DNA of 64,000 bases from assembly GCA_039821555.1 (NCBI GenBank), contig JBCBNX010000001.1:298576-362575 (forward strand). The letters are read 5' to 3'. The position numbers and the translations under genes are program-made. Positions 8,042 through 15,625 of the stretch are shown here, piece by piece; positions within the stretch are counted from its first letter, which is position 1; each line of letters opens with the position of its first letter. This DNA is from Bacteroidota bacterium. Its GTDB lineage: Bacteria; Bacteroidota; Rhodothermia; Rhodothermales; Rubricoccaceae. Under the pieces are notes generated by a model. The model saw nothing but the letters and a program-made list of their open reading frames with translations, did not search any database and was not told where the DNA came from.

Positions 8042-9502
8042 ATGCGGACCCTTCCGGAAGCCATGGAGGAGACACCTCGACGAAACGCAACGCTCCTGCT
8101 GGTGCTCTTGGGCGGCGCGGCCGTGCTCGCCGGATGCTTGTCGAGCCGCGCCGAGCCGGATCTCGCGGCGATCTACAACCGCGAGGCGCAGTATCAAGGT
8201 ATCGAGCGGAATCCGGTGATCTTGATCCCCGGCGTGCTGGGGTCCCGATTGCGTGACGAGACCAGCGGACAGATCGTCTGGGGCGCCTTCACTGGGGCGT
8301 TCGCGGACCCTGACGAGCCCGCAGGCCAGCGTCTGGTCGCGCTGCCCATGGAAGAGGGGCGTTCGCTGCGTGAACTGATCGACGGAGTAGAGCCAGACGG
8401 CGCGCTGGAAAGCGTGCGGATCAAGGTGCTAGGTCTGCCGATCCAGCTCCGCGCCTATGCGCAAATCTTGAGCGTCTTAGGGATCGGCGGGTATCGCGAC
8501 GCTGCGGGCGCCCTCGAATCGGTCGACTACGGCAGCGACCATTTTACCTGCTTCCAGTTTGACTACGACTGGCGCCGCGACAACGTCGAAAATGCCCAGC
8601 GGCTACACGCCTTCATCCAAGAGACGCGCGCAACGTTGCAGGCGCAGTACGCAGAGCGGTACGGTGTGGAGGACTACGACATCAAGTTCGACATCGTCGC
8701 GCACTCGATGGGAGGCATGATCACGCGCTACTTTCTCCGCTACGGGGCGCAGGACCTTCCGGCGAATGGGAGCCTGCCTGAACTGACCTGGGAAGGGGCC
8801 AAACACGTGGAGCGCGTCGTTCTCGTCGGTACCCCGAATGCAGGATCACCCCTCACGGTGATGCAACTCGTGGAGGGGCTCAAGACCCCGGCTGTCACGC
8901 CTGACTACCCTGCTGCAATCCTGGGCACCATGCCGGCGGTGTATCAACTGCTTCCGCGTGACCGCCACCGAACGCTCGTGGACGCCGCCCAACCGGAGGC
9001 CTCGATCGATTCGGTGTTGCACGCCGACTACTGGGAACGCATGCAGTGGGGCCTCGCCGACCCAGCCCAGGACGAGGTCTTGCAAAACCTGCTGCCCGTC
9101 GTCAGCCAGCGCGACGACCGGCGCCGCATTGCCCTGGACCATCAACGGAAGAGCCTGCGCCGCGCTGAACAGCTCTTCGCCGCGCTCGACCTCCGGGCAG
9201 AACGCCCACCTGGCCTCGAACTGAAGCTGATCGCCAGTGACGCGGCGCCCACGCTCGCACGGCTGGCTGTCGACCGAGACGAAGGTACCGTGACGGCCTA
9301 CAGCTACGAACCAGGCGACGATACCGTCCTCCGCACGAGTGCGCTCATGGACGAGCGCGTTGGGGACGAGTGGGCACCGATGCTCGTCTCGCCGATCGAT
9401 TGGTCGTCGGTGACCTTCATCTTTGCCGATCACCTGGAGATGACGCAGAGCATCGCATTCGCTGACAACTTGCTCTACTACCTGCTCGAAATGCCACGGT
9501 GA
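8042..9502 (+). CDS. Lipase/acyltransferase-like lipoprotein (LCAT-type alpha/beta hydrolase)
   Basis: About 486 residues. The N-terminus has a signal peptide ending in a lipobox, LLVLLGGAAVLAGC, so it should be lipid-anchored in the envelope. NPVILIPGVLGSRLRDE is the typical entry of lecithin:cholesterol acyltransferase-like lipases, and VAHSMGGMITRYFLRYG holds the nucleophile Ser in the GxSxG-like AHSMG. VVLVGTPNAGSPLTVMQ follows, and a His near the C-terminus (ADHLEMTQS) may complete the triad. The start could also be ATG at 8063. Likely substrates are phospholipids or other esters; this is inferred. Confidence 0.82.
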   Translation: MRTLPEAMEETPRRNATLLLVLLGGAAVLAGCLSSRAEPDLAAIYNREAQYQGIERNPVILIPGVLGSRLRDETSGQIVWGAFTGAFADPDEPAGQRLVALPMEEGRSLRELIDGVEPDGALESVRIKVLGLPIQLRAYAQILSVLGIGGYRDAAGALESVDYGSDHFTCFQFDYDWRRDNVENAQRLHAFIQETRATLQAQYAERYGVEDYDIKFDIVAHSMGGMITRYFLRYGAQDLPANGSLPELTWEGAKHVERVVLVGTPNAGSPLTVMQLVEGLKTPAVTPDYPAAILGTMPAVYQLLPRDRHRTLVDAAQPEASIDSVLHADYWERMQWGLADPAQDEVLQNLLPVVSQRDDRRRIALDHQRKSLRRAEQLFAALDLRAERPPGLELKLIASDAAPTLARLAVDRDEGTVTAYSYEPGDDTVLRTSALMDERVGDEWAPMLVSPIDWSSVTFIFADHLEMTQSIAFADNLLYYLLEMPR

Positions 9503-9551
9503 GGGTGCAGCAGGGGAGATCCTGTCCCCACAAGTCACCCCAGAGCACGTG

Positions 9552-9635
9552 TACCGGAGGCGGGACTCGAACCCGCAATCCCGAATGGGCGGCAGATTTT
9601 AAGTCTGCTGCGTATACCAATTCCGCCACTCCGGC
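9552..9635 (-). tRNA. tRNA-Leu (anticodon TAA)
   Basis: Read on the minus strand the sequence starts GCCGGAGTGGCGGAATTGG, pairs its acceptor stem with CTCCGGT, and has the anticodon loop ACTTAAAAT (TAA). It has a long variable arm as expected for leucine tRNAs, and the T-arm GGGTTCGAGTCCC. The 3' CCA is not encoded. Length is 84 bases. Confidence 0.95.
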
Positions 9636-9667
9636 AGGCGTGCTAAGCTACTCACACCACGCCACTC

Positions 9668-10588
9668 CTAGCCATCGAGTTGCCCGGCGAAAAGTTGCGA
9701 GAGGTCGCCGCCAGCGAAATAGACCCGACGATGGCCCCAGGCTAAGGCTTGCTCGGCAGCAAGCTGCGCGCGTGTCCCTAGCGTGTCGCCAACGAAGAGC
9801 ACCGGCCGTAATAGGTCGGTAGGCAGATGTTCTGGTGCCAGCGTTGCAAGCGGCGCAGGCGTTGCAGGCGTCAAGGGATCGTTGGCAAGCCGCTCGGAGA
9901 GGTCACGGACATCGAAGACGGCCGCACCGTCACGTACGAGCGCATGCGCCCGGTCTGGCGTGAGGGCATGCGCCTGGGGCATTTCTGAAGACTCGGGCGG
10001 AAGGCTCGGGGCTTGCTCTGCCAAGTGGCGCAGACGGATGCGTAGGTGTTCAGCCGACGTGAACGCCCCCACACGTCGTTCGAACACGGCGCCATCGCGG
10101 TCGATCAGAAGCGTTGTAGGCAACATCGCGATCTCGCCAAACGCCGTGGCGAGTTGGTGCGTCTCGTCGATGAGGATCGGGTAGCGTATGCCCAGCGAAT
10201 CGACGACGGACTGGGCAGCGTTTTGCTCACCGTCTGCCTCAAGGACGCCAACCACGCGAATGCCGTCGTCTACGAGTACCGTGCTCAACGAGTCGAGAAG
10301 AGAGAGGTCGCCCATGCTTGGACGGCTCCAGGGTGCCCAGAAGTGCAGAACTAGGGCAGCATCGGCCAAGTCCTGGTTGGTCAAGCGCGTCCCGCTCAGG
10401 GTCGGCAGGGAGAATCGTGGAAGCTGCTGCGCTCCTGGTTGGGCATACGTGTTAGCGCTGTCGGGTGGGGCGGCCCAGGAAGAGGTCACGGCTGTCTCCG
10501 ATTGTGACGTGTCGGCCGCCTCTCGGCACCCTGTGGCCGCGAGGAGCAGCATCAGCGCGACGACATAGCGGGGTAGTCGTACGTTCAC
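9668..10588 (-). CDS. Lipoprotein with cysteine-less thioredoxin-like and rhodanese-like domains
   Basis: A 306-residue protein with a signal peptide and lipobox (LMLLLAATGC), so probably a periplasm-facing lipoprotein. Residues about 50-190 are a TlpA/redoxin-like domain: LPRFSLPTLSGTRLTNQDL, LVLHFWAPWSRPSMGDL, ILIDETHQLATAFG, MLPTTLLIDRDGAVFERRVG. The usual WCxxC is replaced by WSRPS, so both redox cysteines are absent. The C-terminal 100 residues look like a rhodanese domain (AAVFDVRDLSERL, WGHRRVYFAGGDLSQLFAGQL), but the active-site Cys position reads LFVGDTLGTR. It lies 32 bases behind ytxJ on the same strand, probably one operon. A binding or scaffold role is inferred. Confidence 0.82.
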   Translation of the reverse strand: MNVRLPRYVVALMLLLAATGCREAADTSQSETAVTSSWAAPPDSANTYAQPGAQQLPRFSLPTLSGTRLTNQDLADAALVLHFWAPWSRPSMGDLSLLDSLSTVLVDDGIRVVGVLEADGEQNAAQSVVDSLGIRYPILIDETHQLATAFGEIAMLPTTLLIDRDGAVFERRVGAFTSAEHLRIRLRHLAEQAPSLPPESSEMPQAHALTPDRAHALVRDGAAVFDVRDLSERLANDPLTPATPAPLATLAPEHLPTDLLRPVLFVGDTLGTRAQLAAEQALAWGHRRVYFAGGDLSQLFAGQLDG

Positions 10589-10620
10589 GAGACAGCGGGA
10601 GGGTGAGCAGGGCGACGACG

Positions 10621-10980
10621 TCAGGAGAGGGAGGACGCGCCGACGGCGCGGCGGGCAGCATCGCGCAGGCGCCCAGCCGTGATGTGCTGGTGGCTTGCGT
10701 GGAAGACCACCTCGCCGTCGTAGATGACGAGAGCCTGAGGCGTCTGATGCTCCACCCCAGTCGTCTCAGCAATGTGGTTTGAGAGCGGTCGAGCATACTG
10801 GACCACGAGGCCGTAGAGTGGCGGGTCGGCATCGTTCTCGAGCTGGACGAACTGTTCCTGCCCGCGTGCCGAAATCGGGCAGGCGATGCTCGTCTTGAGG
10901 ACGGCCACGGGATGCTCCTTCGACGCGTCGAGGACGACCTGGAAATCGTCCGGGGTGTGGAGGGTCGTGACTTTGGCCAT
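10621..10980 (-). CDS. ytxJ: Monothiol bacilliredoxin YtxJ
   Basis: A 119-residue thioredoxin-fold protein of the YtxJ (DUF2847) family, which is linked with bacillithiol. The single cysteine lies in VLKTSIACPISARG; no second active-site cysteine is present, as expected for a monothiol enzyme. QYARPLSNHIAETTGVEHQTPQALVIYDGEVVFHASH is the typical second half with the cis-Pro (TPQAL). It should reverse bacillithiol mixed disulfides on cytoplasmic proteins. It is the first gene of a probable two-gene unit with the cysteine-less lipoprotein downstream and is divergent from the M3 peptidase gene. Confidence 0.9.
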   Translation of the reverse strand: MAKVTTLHTPDDFQVVLDASKEHPVAVLKTSIACPISARGQEQFVQLENDADPPLYGLVVQYARPLSNHIAETTGVEHQTPQALVIYDGEVVFHASHQHITAGRLRDAARRAVGASSLS

Positions 10981-11109
10981 GGCGGGACGGGAAGCAGGAG
11001 AGGGGCGGAAACACGGGGCTGAGGGCGGGTTACAACGGGCCGACCTCCCCAGAAGAGCAGGCCGAAGATACCCGTCCTTCTGGGCGAAGTTGCAAGCTTG
11101 GGTGTCGCC

Positions 11110-11126
11110 AGCGGTTTGGAACCGCT
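11110..11126. promoter_or_regulatory. Small inverted repeat between divergent ytxJ and M3 peptidase genes
   Basis: A perfect 7-bp inverted repeat, agcggtt (11110-11116) and aaccgct (11120-11126), with a 3-base spacer, lies in the 234-base divergent region. It could be an operator half-site pair or chance; no regulator is identified. Confidence 0.3.
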
Positions 11127-11214
11127 ACTGTGATGCCCGGGACGCGCCCATTCACGAACGACCCAGCCTTTGCCCTCCCGTATGTCCCTCTGCACCGCTC
11201 CACCGTCGCCGTAT

Positions 11215-13059
11215 ATGGCCCCCACCGTAGACACTCCCGACTCCCCGAATACTGGAGCCGAAAACGTGCGCTGGAACCTGGACGACCTCTACGCAGACAC
11301 CGCGATCCTCAAAGCAGATCTCGTGGCGGCTGACGGGCAGGCGGCCTCGTTCGCCGAGCGCTACCGTGGCAAGCTCGGCGCATTGGATCCCGCCAGTCTG
11401 GCGCGGACGATGGCAGAGCTCGCGGAAATCCAGGACACGCTGGGTCGAGCCTATACGTTCGCGTACCTCAACTGGTCCACCGCGACTGAAGACGCGGCGC
11501 GCGGCGCGCTGCTCCAACATGTGAAGGAAGCCTATACGCAGACCGCGCAGCGCCTCATTTTCTTCGATGTCGAATGGGCGGCCGTGGACGCCGAGAAGGC
11601 AAACTACCTGCTACAGGACGAGGCGCTGGTCTCGTACCGGCACTACCTCGAACTGCAGCAACTCCAGAAAGACTACCTCCTCTCCGAGCCCGAGGAGAAG
11701 GTTCTTGCCGAGAAGAGCATCACGGGGCGGAGCGCATGGACGCGGTTTTTCGACGAGACGATCGGCCGCGCCCGGTTTGAGTTCAGAGGCCAGTCATTGC
11801 CGGAACAGGCAGTGCTCGCGAAGCTCCACGACGCCGACCGTGCGGTGCGAAAGGACGCCGCTCTCTCGCTCACCGAAGGGTTTGAGCGCCTTGAGTACCC
11901 ACTCACCTACGCGTTCAACACCGTCCTGGCCGACAAGGCGTCCTCAGACCGGCTTCGTGGCTACACATCGTGGATTCAGAGCCGCAACCTCGCCAACGAA
12001 ATCCAAGATGCGAGCGTGCAAGCGCTCATCGACGCCGTGACGGGACGATATGGCCTCGCCCATCGCTACTACCGCCTCAAGGCACGGCTGCTCGGACTTA
12101 GCCCAGATCAGGTTGGCCAGGACGAGGCGCCGATGATGGACTACGACCGCTATGCGCCGCTGCCCCTCGTCGCGGATACGGAAGCGTCGTCGTACTCCTG
12201 GGACGCGGCTCGCACCCTCGTCACCGAGGCCTACGGCGACTTCGATAGAGAACTGGGTGATATCGTCGCTCGGTTTTTCGACGAGCGCTGGATCGACGCG
12301 CCGCCGGTTGCAGGGAAGCGGGGCGGGGCGTTCAGCCACGGCGCGGTGCCAAGTGCGCACCCGTACATCCTCATGAACTACACGGGCCGCGTCCGCGACG
12401 TGCAGACGCTCGCACACGAACTCGGCCACGGCGTCCACCAGTATCTCAGCCGCGAGCAAGGCGTCTTCCACGCCGACACGCCGCTGACGACGGCGGAAAC
12501 GGCGTCCGTGTTCGGGGAGATGCTCGTCTTCCAGCGCCTCATCGGGGCAGAGACGGCACCGCGCCGCCGCCTCTCGATGCTGGTTCAGAAAATTGACGAC
12601 TCGATGGCGACGGTCTTCCGGCAAGTGACGATGAACCGCTTCGAAGAGGCCATTCATCTCCATCGCCGGGGCGAAGGGGAGCTCACGGCGGACCAGTTTG
12701 CCGAGCACTGGATGACCACACAGACGGCGATGTACGGCGACAGCGTTCTCCTGGGCGACCACTATCGGCGTTGGTGGAGCTACATCCCACACTTCGTCCA
12801 TACGCCCGGCTACGTCTACGCGTATGCTTTTGGCGAGCTACTCGTGCTCGCGCTCTACGCACGCTATGTCGAGGAGGGGAAGGCGTTTCCTCCGAAGTAC
12901 CGGGACCTTCTGGTGGCGGGGGGCTCGGACTGGCCGCACGTACTTGTCGGACGCCTCGGCATCGACCTCGATGACCCGGGATTCTGGCAGCAGGGGCTCG
13001 ACGCCATTGAGGCACTCGTCACCGAAGCCGAGGCCGAAGCCGCCAAACTGGACGTGTGA
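11215..13059 (+). CDS. M3 family oligoendopeptidase (PepF-type)
   Basis: About 614 residues from ATG 11215 (MAPTVDTPDSPNTG); upstream ATGs at 11170 and 11182 are also open. It is a zinc metallopeptidase that cleaves short peptides in the cytoplasm. The N-terminal helical domain begins VRWNLDDLYAD. The zinc site HELGHGVHQYLS is near residues 400-411, and the third ligand is expected in TAETASVFGEMLVFQ. AYAFGELLVLALYARY near the end is also typical of PepF. There is no signal peptide. Its start region is divergent from ytxJ. Length agrees with the family. Confidence 0.93.
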   Translation: MAPTVDTPDSPNTGAENVRWNLDDLYADTAILKADLVAADGQAASFAERYRGKLGALDPASLARTMAELAEIQDTLGRAYTFAYLNWSTATEDAARGALLQHVKEAYTQTAQRLIFFDVEWAAVDAEKANYLLQDEALVSYRHYLELQQLQKDYLLSEPEEKVLAEKSITGRSAWTRFFDETIGRARFEFRGQSLPEQAVLAKLHDADRAVRKDAALSLTEGFERLEYPLTYAFNTVLADKASSDRLRGYTSWIQSRNLANEIQDASVQALIDAVTGRYGLAHRYYRLKARLLGLSPDQVGQDEAPMMDYDRYAPLPLVADTEASSYSWDAARTLVTEAYGDFDRELGDIVARFFDERWIDAPPVAGKRGGAFSHGAVPSAHPYILMNYTGRVRDVQTLAHELGHGVHQYLSREQGVFHADTPLTTAETASVFGEMLVFQRLIGAETAPRRRLSMLVQKIDDSMATVFRQVTMNRFEEAIHLHRRGEGELTADQFAEHWMTTQTAMYGDSVLLGDHYRRWWSYIPHFVHTPGYVYAYAFGELLVLALYARYVEEGKAFPPKYRDLLVAGGSDWPHVLVGRLGIDLDDPGFWQQGLDAIEALVTEAEAEAAKLDV

Positions 13060-13142
13060 GAGCCTCGGGGAAGGGCGAGCGTTCGGTGGTGCGTACTTTC
13101 AGCGCACCGCCCTTCTCCCACGTATCTGCCTCATGGCTGCCC

Positions 13143-14804
13143 ATGCGTATCGATACATTCCCATCTCGCGCGCTGCTTGCCGGTGCGCTTGCCCTTCTCC
13201 TCGCATCGCCCCTTAGCGCTCAACAGTTCGGGGATTGTGTGCCCGGGACAGCGTCGGCGACGCTCGATGTCAACGAGGTTGACGCCGACCTCTTCATCAA
13301 CGGCAACCTCTTCTTCAACGGCTCAACGGCCCAGTATGAGGTGCCACGTGGGCGCGGCGTGCAGGCGATCTTCGCCCAGGGTCTTTGGGTTGCAGGCGAG
13401 GTGAACAACGAACTGCGGGTAGCTGCGGCCACCTACGACGGGTACGAGTTTTGGCCAGGCCCCTTGGAAGACGGCGCCGTCCCGCCCAGCGACTGTGCGG
13501 ACTTCGACCGCATCTGGGTCGTCTCCAACGAAGACGTTGAGACGTTTGAGTCTACGGGCGTGGCCACGCTCGACCTGATCGAGTGGCCTGCCGATTTCGG
13601 AGCGCCGGTGATCGACGGAGACGGCAACCCCGACAACTACAACTTGGCCAACGGCGACCGGCCGCGCATCAACGGGGACCAGAGCGCGTGGTGGGTCAAC
13701 AACGACGTGGGCAACCAGCATGCCTCCACGCAATCGCAGCCGCTGGGCATCGAAGTCCAAACCCTCGCCTTCGCCTCCAACCTGTTCCTCCTGCGGCAGA
13801 GCACGTTCTACGAGTACACGATCATCAACAAGAACGACCAGCCGATCGAGAACACCTACGTCGGCATCTTCGTGGACCCTGACTTGGGAGACTTCGGCGA
13901 CGACTTTATCGGCTCTGACCAGGAGCGCGGCCTAGCCTTCGTCTACAACGGCGACGAGGACGACTCGGAGATCAACGGCGGCTATGGCATGGCGCCTCCG
14001 GCTCTCGGCTATGACTTCTTCCAGGGGCCGATCATCAATGCCGATGTGCCAGACGTTGGCGACGATATGGCGCCGGACACGCTGGGCATCACCGCGTTTA
14101 CATACTTCAACAACGGTGGCTGTGCAGATCGGTGCGACCCCACTGCAGGCGAGGCCACGTCAGCGCAGCAGTACTTCAACTACTTGACGGCCCGTTGGCG
14201 TGACGGAACGCCCTTCCGAGTCGGTGGAGACGGCTACGCGACCACGGGCGAGCTGACCAACTTCGCCTTCCCCGGCGAGCCTCCCGCCTTCTGGAGCGAA
14301 GGGGACATCGACGGCAATGGAACCGCGAACACACCAGGCGACCGCCGCTTCGTGCTTTCGACGGGACCGTTCACGCTCGCCCCAGGCGAGTCTCAGGTCC
14401 TCACCCTTGGCATCCTCTGGGCGCGAGGCTCGGACCGCTTCGACTCAGTTGCGCTCTTGAAAGAACTCGACGACGAGGTGCAGATACTTTACGAGAACGA
14501 CGCGCTAGCGGCCGAGGATGGCCTCCCTGAGTCAGGCTTTGCAGTGGGCGCAGCCTACCCGAACCCCTTCGTACGCTCGGGCGATGTGGTTCGTGTTCCC
14601 TACCGGCTTGATGCCCCAGAGCGGGTGCAAGCGCATGTGTTCGACGTGCTGGGTCGCCGCGTGGCATCGCTCGCCGATGCGGCACGGGGAGCGGGCGTTC
14701 ACGAGATCGAATGGGCCCCGGTGGAGTCGTTACCGGGCGGGATCTACTTCGTCCAGGTTCAATCGGGAACGGCTCGGGAGACGGTCTCCATCGTCCTTCG
14801 ATAG
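13143..14804 (+). CDS. Secreted protein with T9SS type A sorting domain
   Basis: About 553 residues from ATG 13143. A signal peptide (ALLAGALALLLASPLSAQ) is followed by a mature protein rich in Asp, Asn and aromatic residues, including repeated acidic loops such as DGDGNPDNYNLANGDRP and DIDGNGTANTPGDR that may bind calcium. The last 85 residues form a Por sorting domain: VGAAYPNPF, AHVFDVLGRRVASLA, LPGGIYFVQVQ and a final SIVLR. It should be exported through T9SS and attached to or released from the surface. No catalytic domain is recognised. It starts 84 bases after the M3 peptidase stop. Confidence 0.88.
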   Translation: MRIDTFPSRALLAGALALLLASPLSAQQFGDCVPGTASATLDVNEVDADLFINGNLFFNGSTAQYEVPRGRGVQAIFAQGLWVAGEVNNELRVAAATYDGYEFWPGPLEDGAVPPSDCADFDRIWVVSNEDVETFESTGVATLDLIEWPADFGAPVIDGDGNPDNYNLANGDRPRINGDQSAWWVNNDVGNQHASTQSQPLGIEVQTLAFASNLFLLRQSTFYEYTIINKNDQPIENTYVGIFVDPDLGDFGDDFIGSDQERGLAFVYNGDEDDSEINGGYGMAPPALGYDFFQGPIINADVPDVGDDMAPDTLGITAFTYFNNGGCADRCDPTAGEATSAQQYFNYLTARWRDGTPFRVGGDGYATTGELTNFAFPGEPPAFWSEGDIDGNGTANTPGDRRFVLSTGPFTLAPGESQVLTLGILWARGSDRFDSVALLKELDDEVQILYENDALAAEDGLPESGFAVGAAYPNPFVRSGDVVRVPYRLDAPERVQAHVFDVLGRRVASLADAARGAGVHEIEWAPVESLPGGIYFVQVQSGTARETVSIVLR

Positions 14805-14900
14805 CAGGGCCCTCCTGTGAGAATCCCAGGGTCGAGCCACGTCGGCGCGACTCTGTCACGTTCGAGGGCCTGGGGACATCGCGAACCTCCAGAGGTCACC

Positions 14901-15548
14901 ATGAAGCGAACGCCCAGAGCTACCTCGCAGCCTGCATTCTGGGACGCCCGCTATCAGCTGGAGGGGTATGCCTTCGGCGAGCAGCCGGACCCCTTTGTCG
15001 CCGCCCGCTTGTCCTTCCTTGAAGGGGCGGGTGCGATCAGCGTACCGGCTCGCATCGCAGACCTGGGCGCAGGGGAGGGGCGCGTCGCCGTGCATGCTGC
15101 CGAACGCGGGCATCACGTCACCGCCGTCGATTTCGCAGGAGCTGGACTGGCCATGGCTAGATCGCTAGCCACGAAGCGCAGCGTCTGCATCGACGTAGCT
15201 GAGGAGAATCTGACTACGTGGTTGCCGCGCGAGCCGCTCGATGTGGCCATATTGTTACTGGTGCACCTACTTCCCGAGGCGCGGGGCAGAGTGCTTGCGA
15301 ACATGCCTGCACTGCTCCGACCAGGCGGCTGGCTGATCGCGCGCTGGTTTCACGAGGCGCACGCTGCACGAGGTACGTTCGGGCCAAGCAAGCGCGATCG
15401 GCTGGTGACAGCGCAGACCATCCGGGATGCGTTGCCGGGCGGCACGCTTCACCAGTGCGCGCGAAGGAGCGTGTTGATGGCCAGCGGACGCTACTTACAC
15501 GGCGAGGCAGACGTGCTCGATGTCGTCTGGCAGGCACCGGCTCCGTGA
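14901..15548 (+). CDS. SAM-dependent methyltransferase, class I
   Basis: A 215-residue protein starting MKRTPRATSQPAFWDARYQ, preceded by agaggtcacc, a usable ribosome binding site. FWDARYQLEGYAFGEQPDPFVAARL is the start typical of TehB/thiol methyltransferase-like proteins. Motif I is IADLGAGEGRVAVHAAERGHHVTAVDFA, and VAILLLVHLLPEARGRVLANMPALLRPGGWLIARWF covers motifs post-I to III. The substrate is unknown; tellurite, thiols or small metabolites are possible from family resemblance. It is followed by the CYTH/CHAD-like gene after 77 bases. Confidence 0.82.
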   Translation: MKRTPRATSQPAFWDARYQLEGYAFGEQPDPFVAARLSFLEGAGAISVPARIADLGAGEGRVAVHAAERGHHVTAVDFAGAGLAMARSLATKRSVCIDVAEENLTTWLPREPLDVAILLLVHLLPEARGRVLANMPALLRPGGWLIARWFHEAHAARGTFGPSKRDRLVTAQTIRDALPGGTLHQCARRSVLMASGRYLHGEADVLDVVWQAPAP

Positions 15549-15625
15549 GAAAAGCACAGCCGAGTTGCGGCGCGCTTCGTATACTTGAAAATAGGTTTTC
15601 CCCCCGCACCCCGCGACCGCCACCG

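Noticed and set aside
9499-9822. A 107-residue frame running across the tRNA
   Set aside because: It reads antisense through the tRNA-Leu gene and the lipoprotein gene end; typical of spurious tRNA-region calls.
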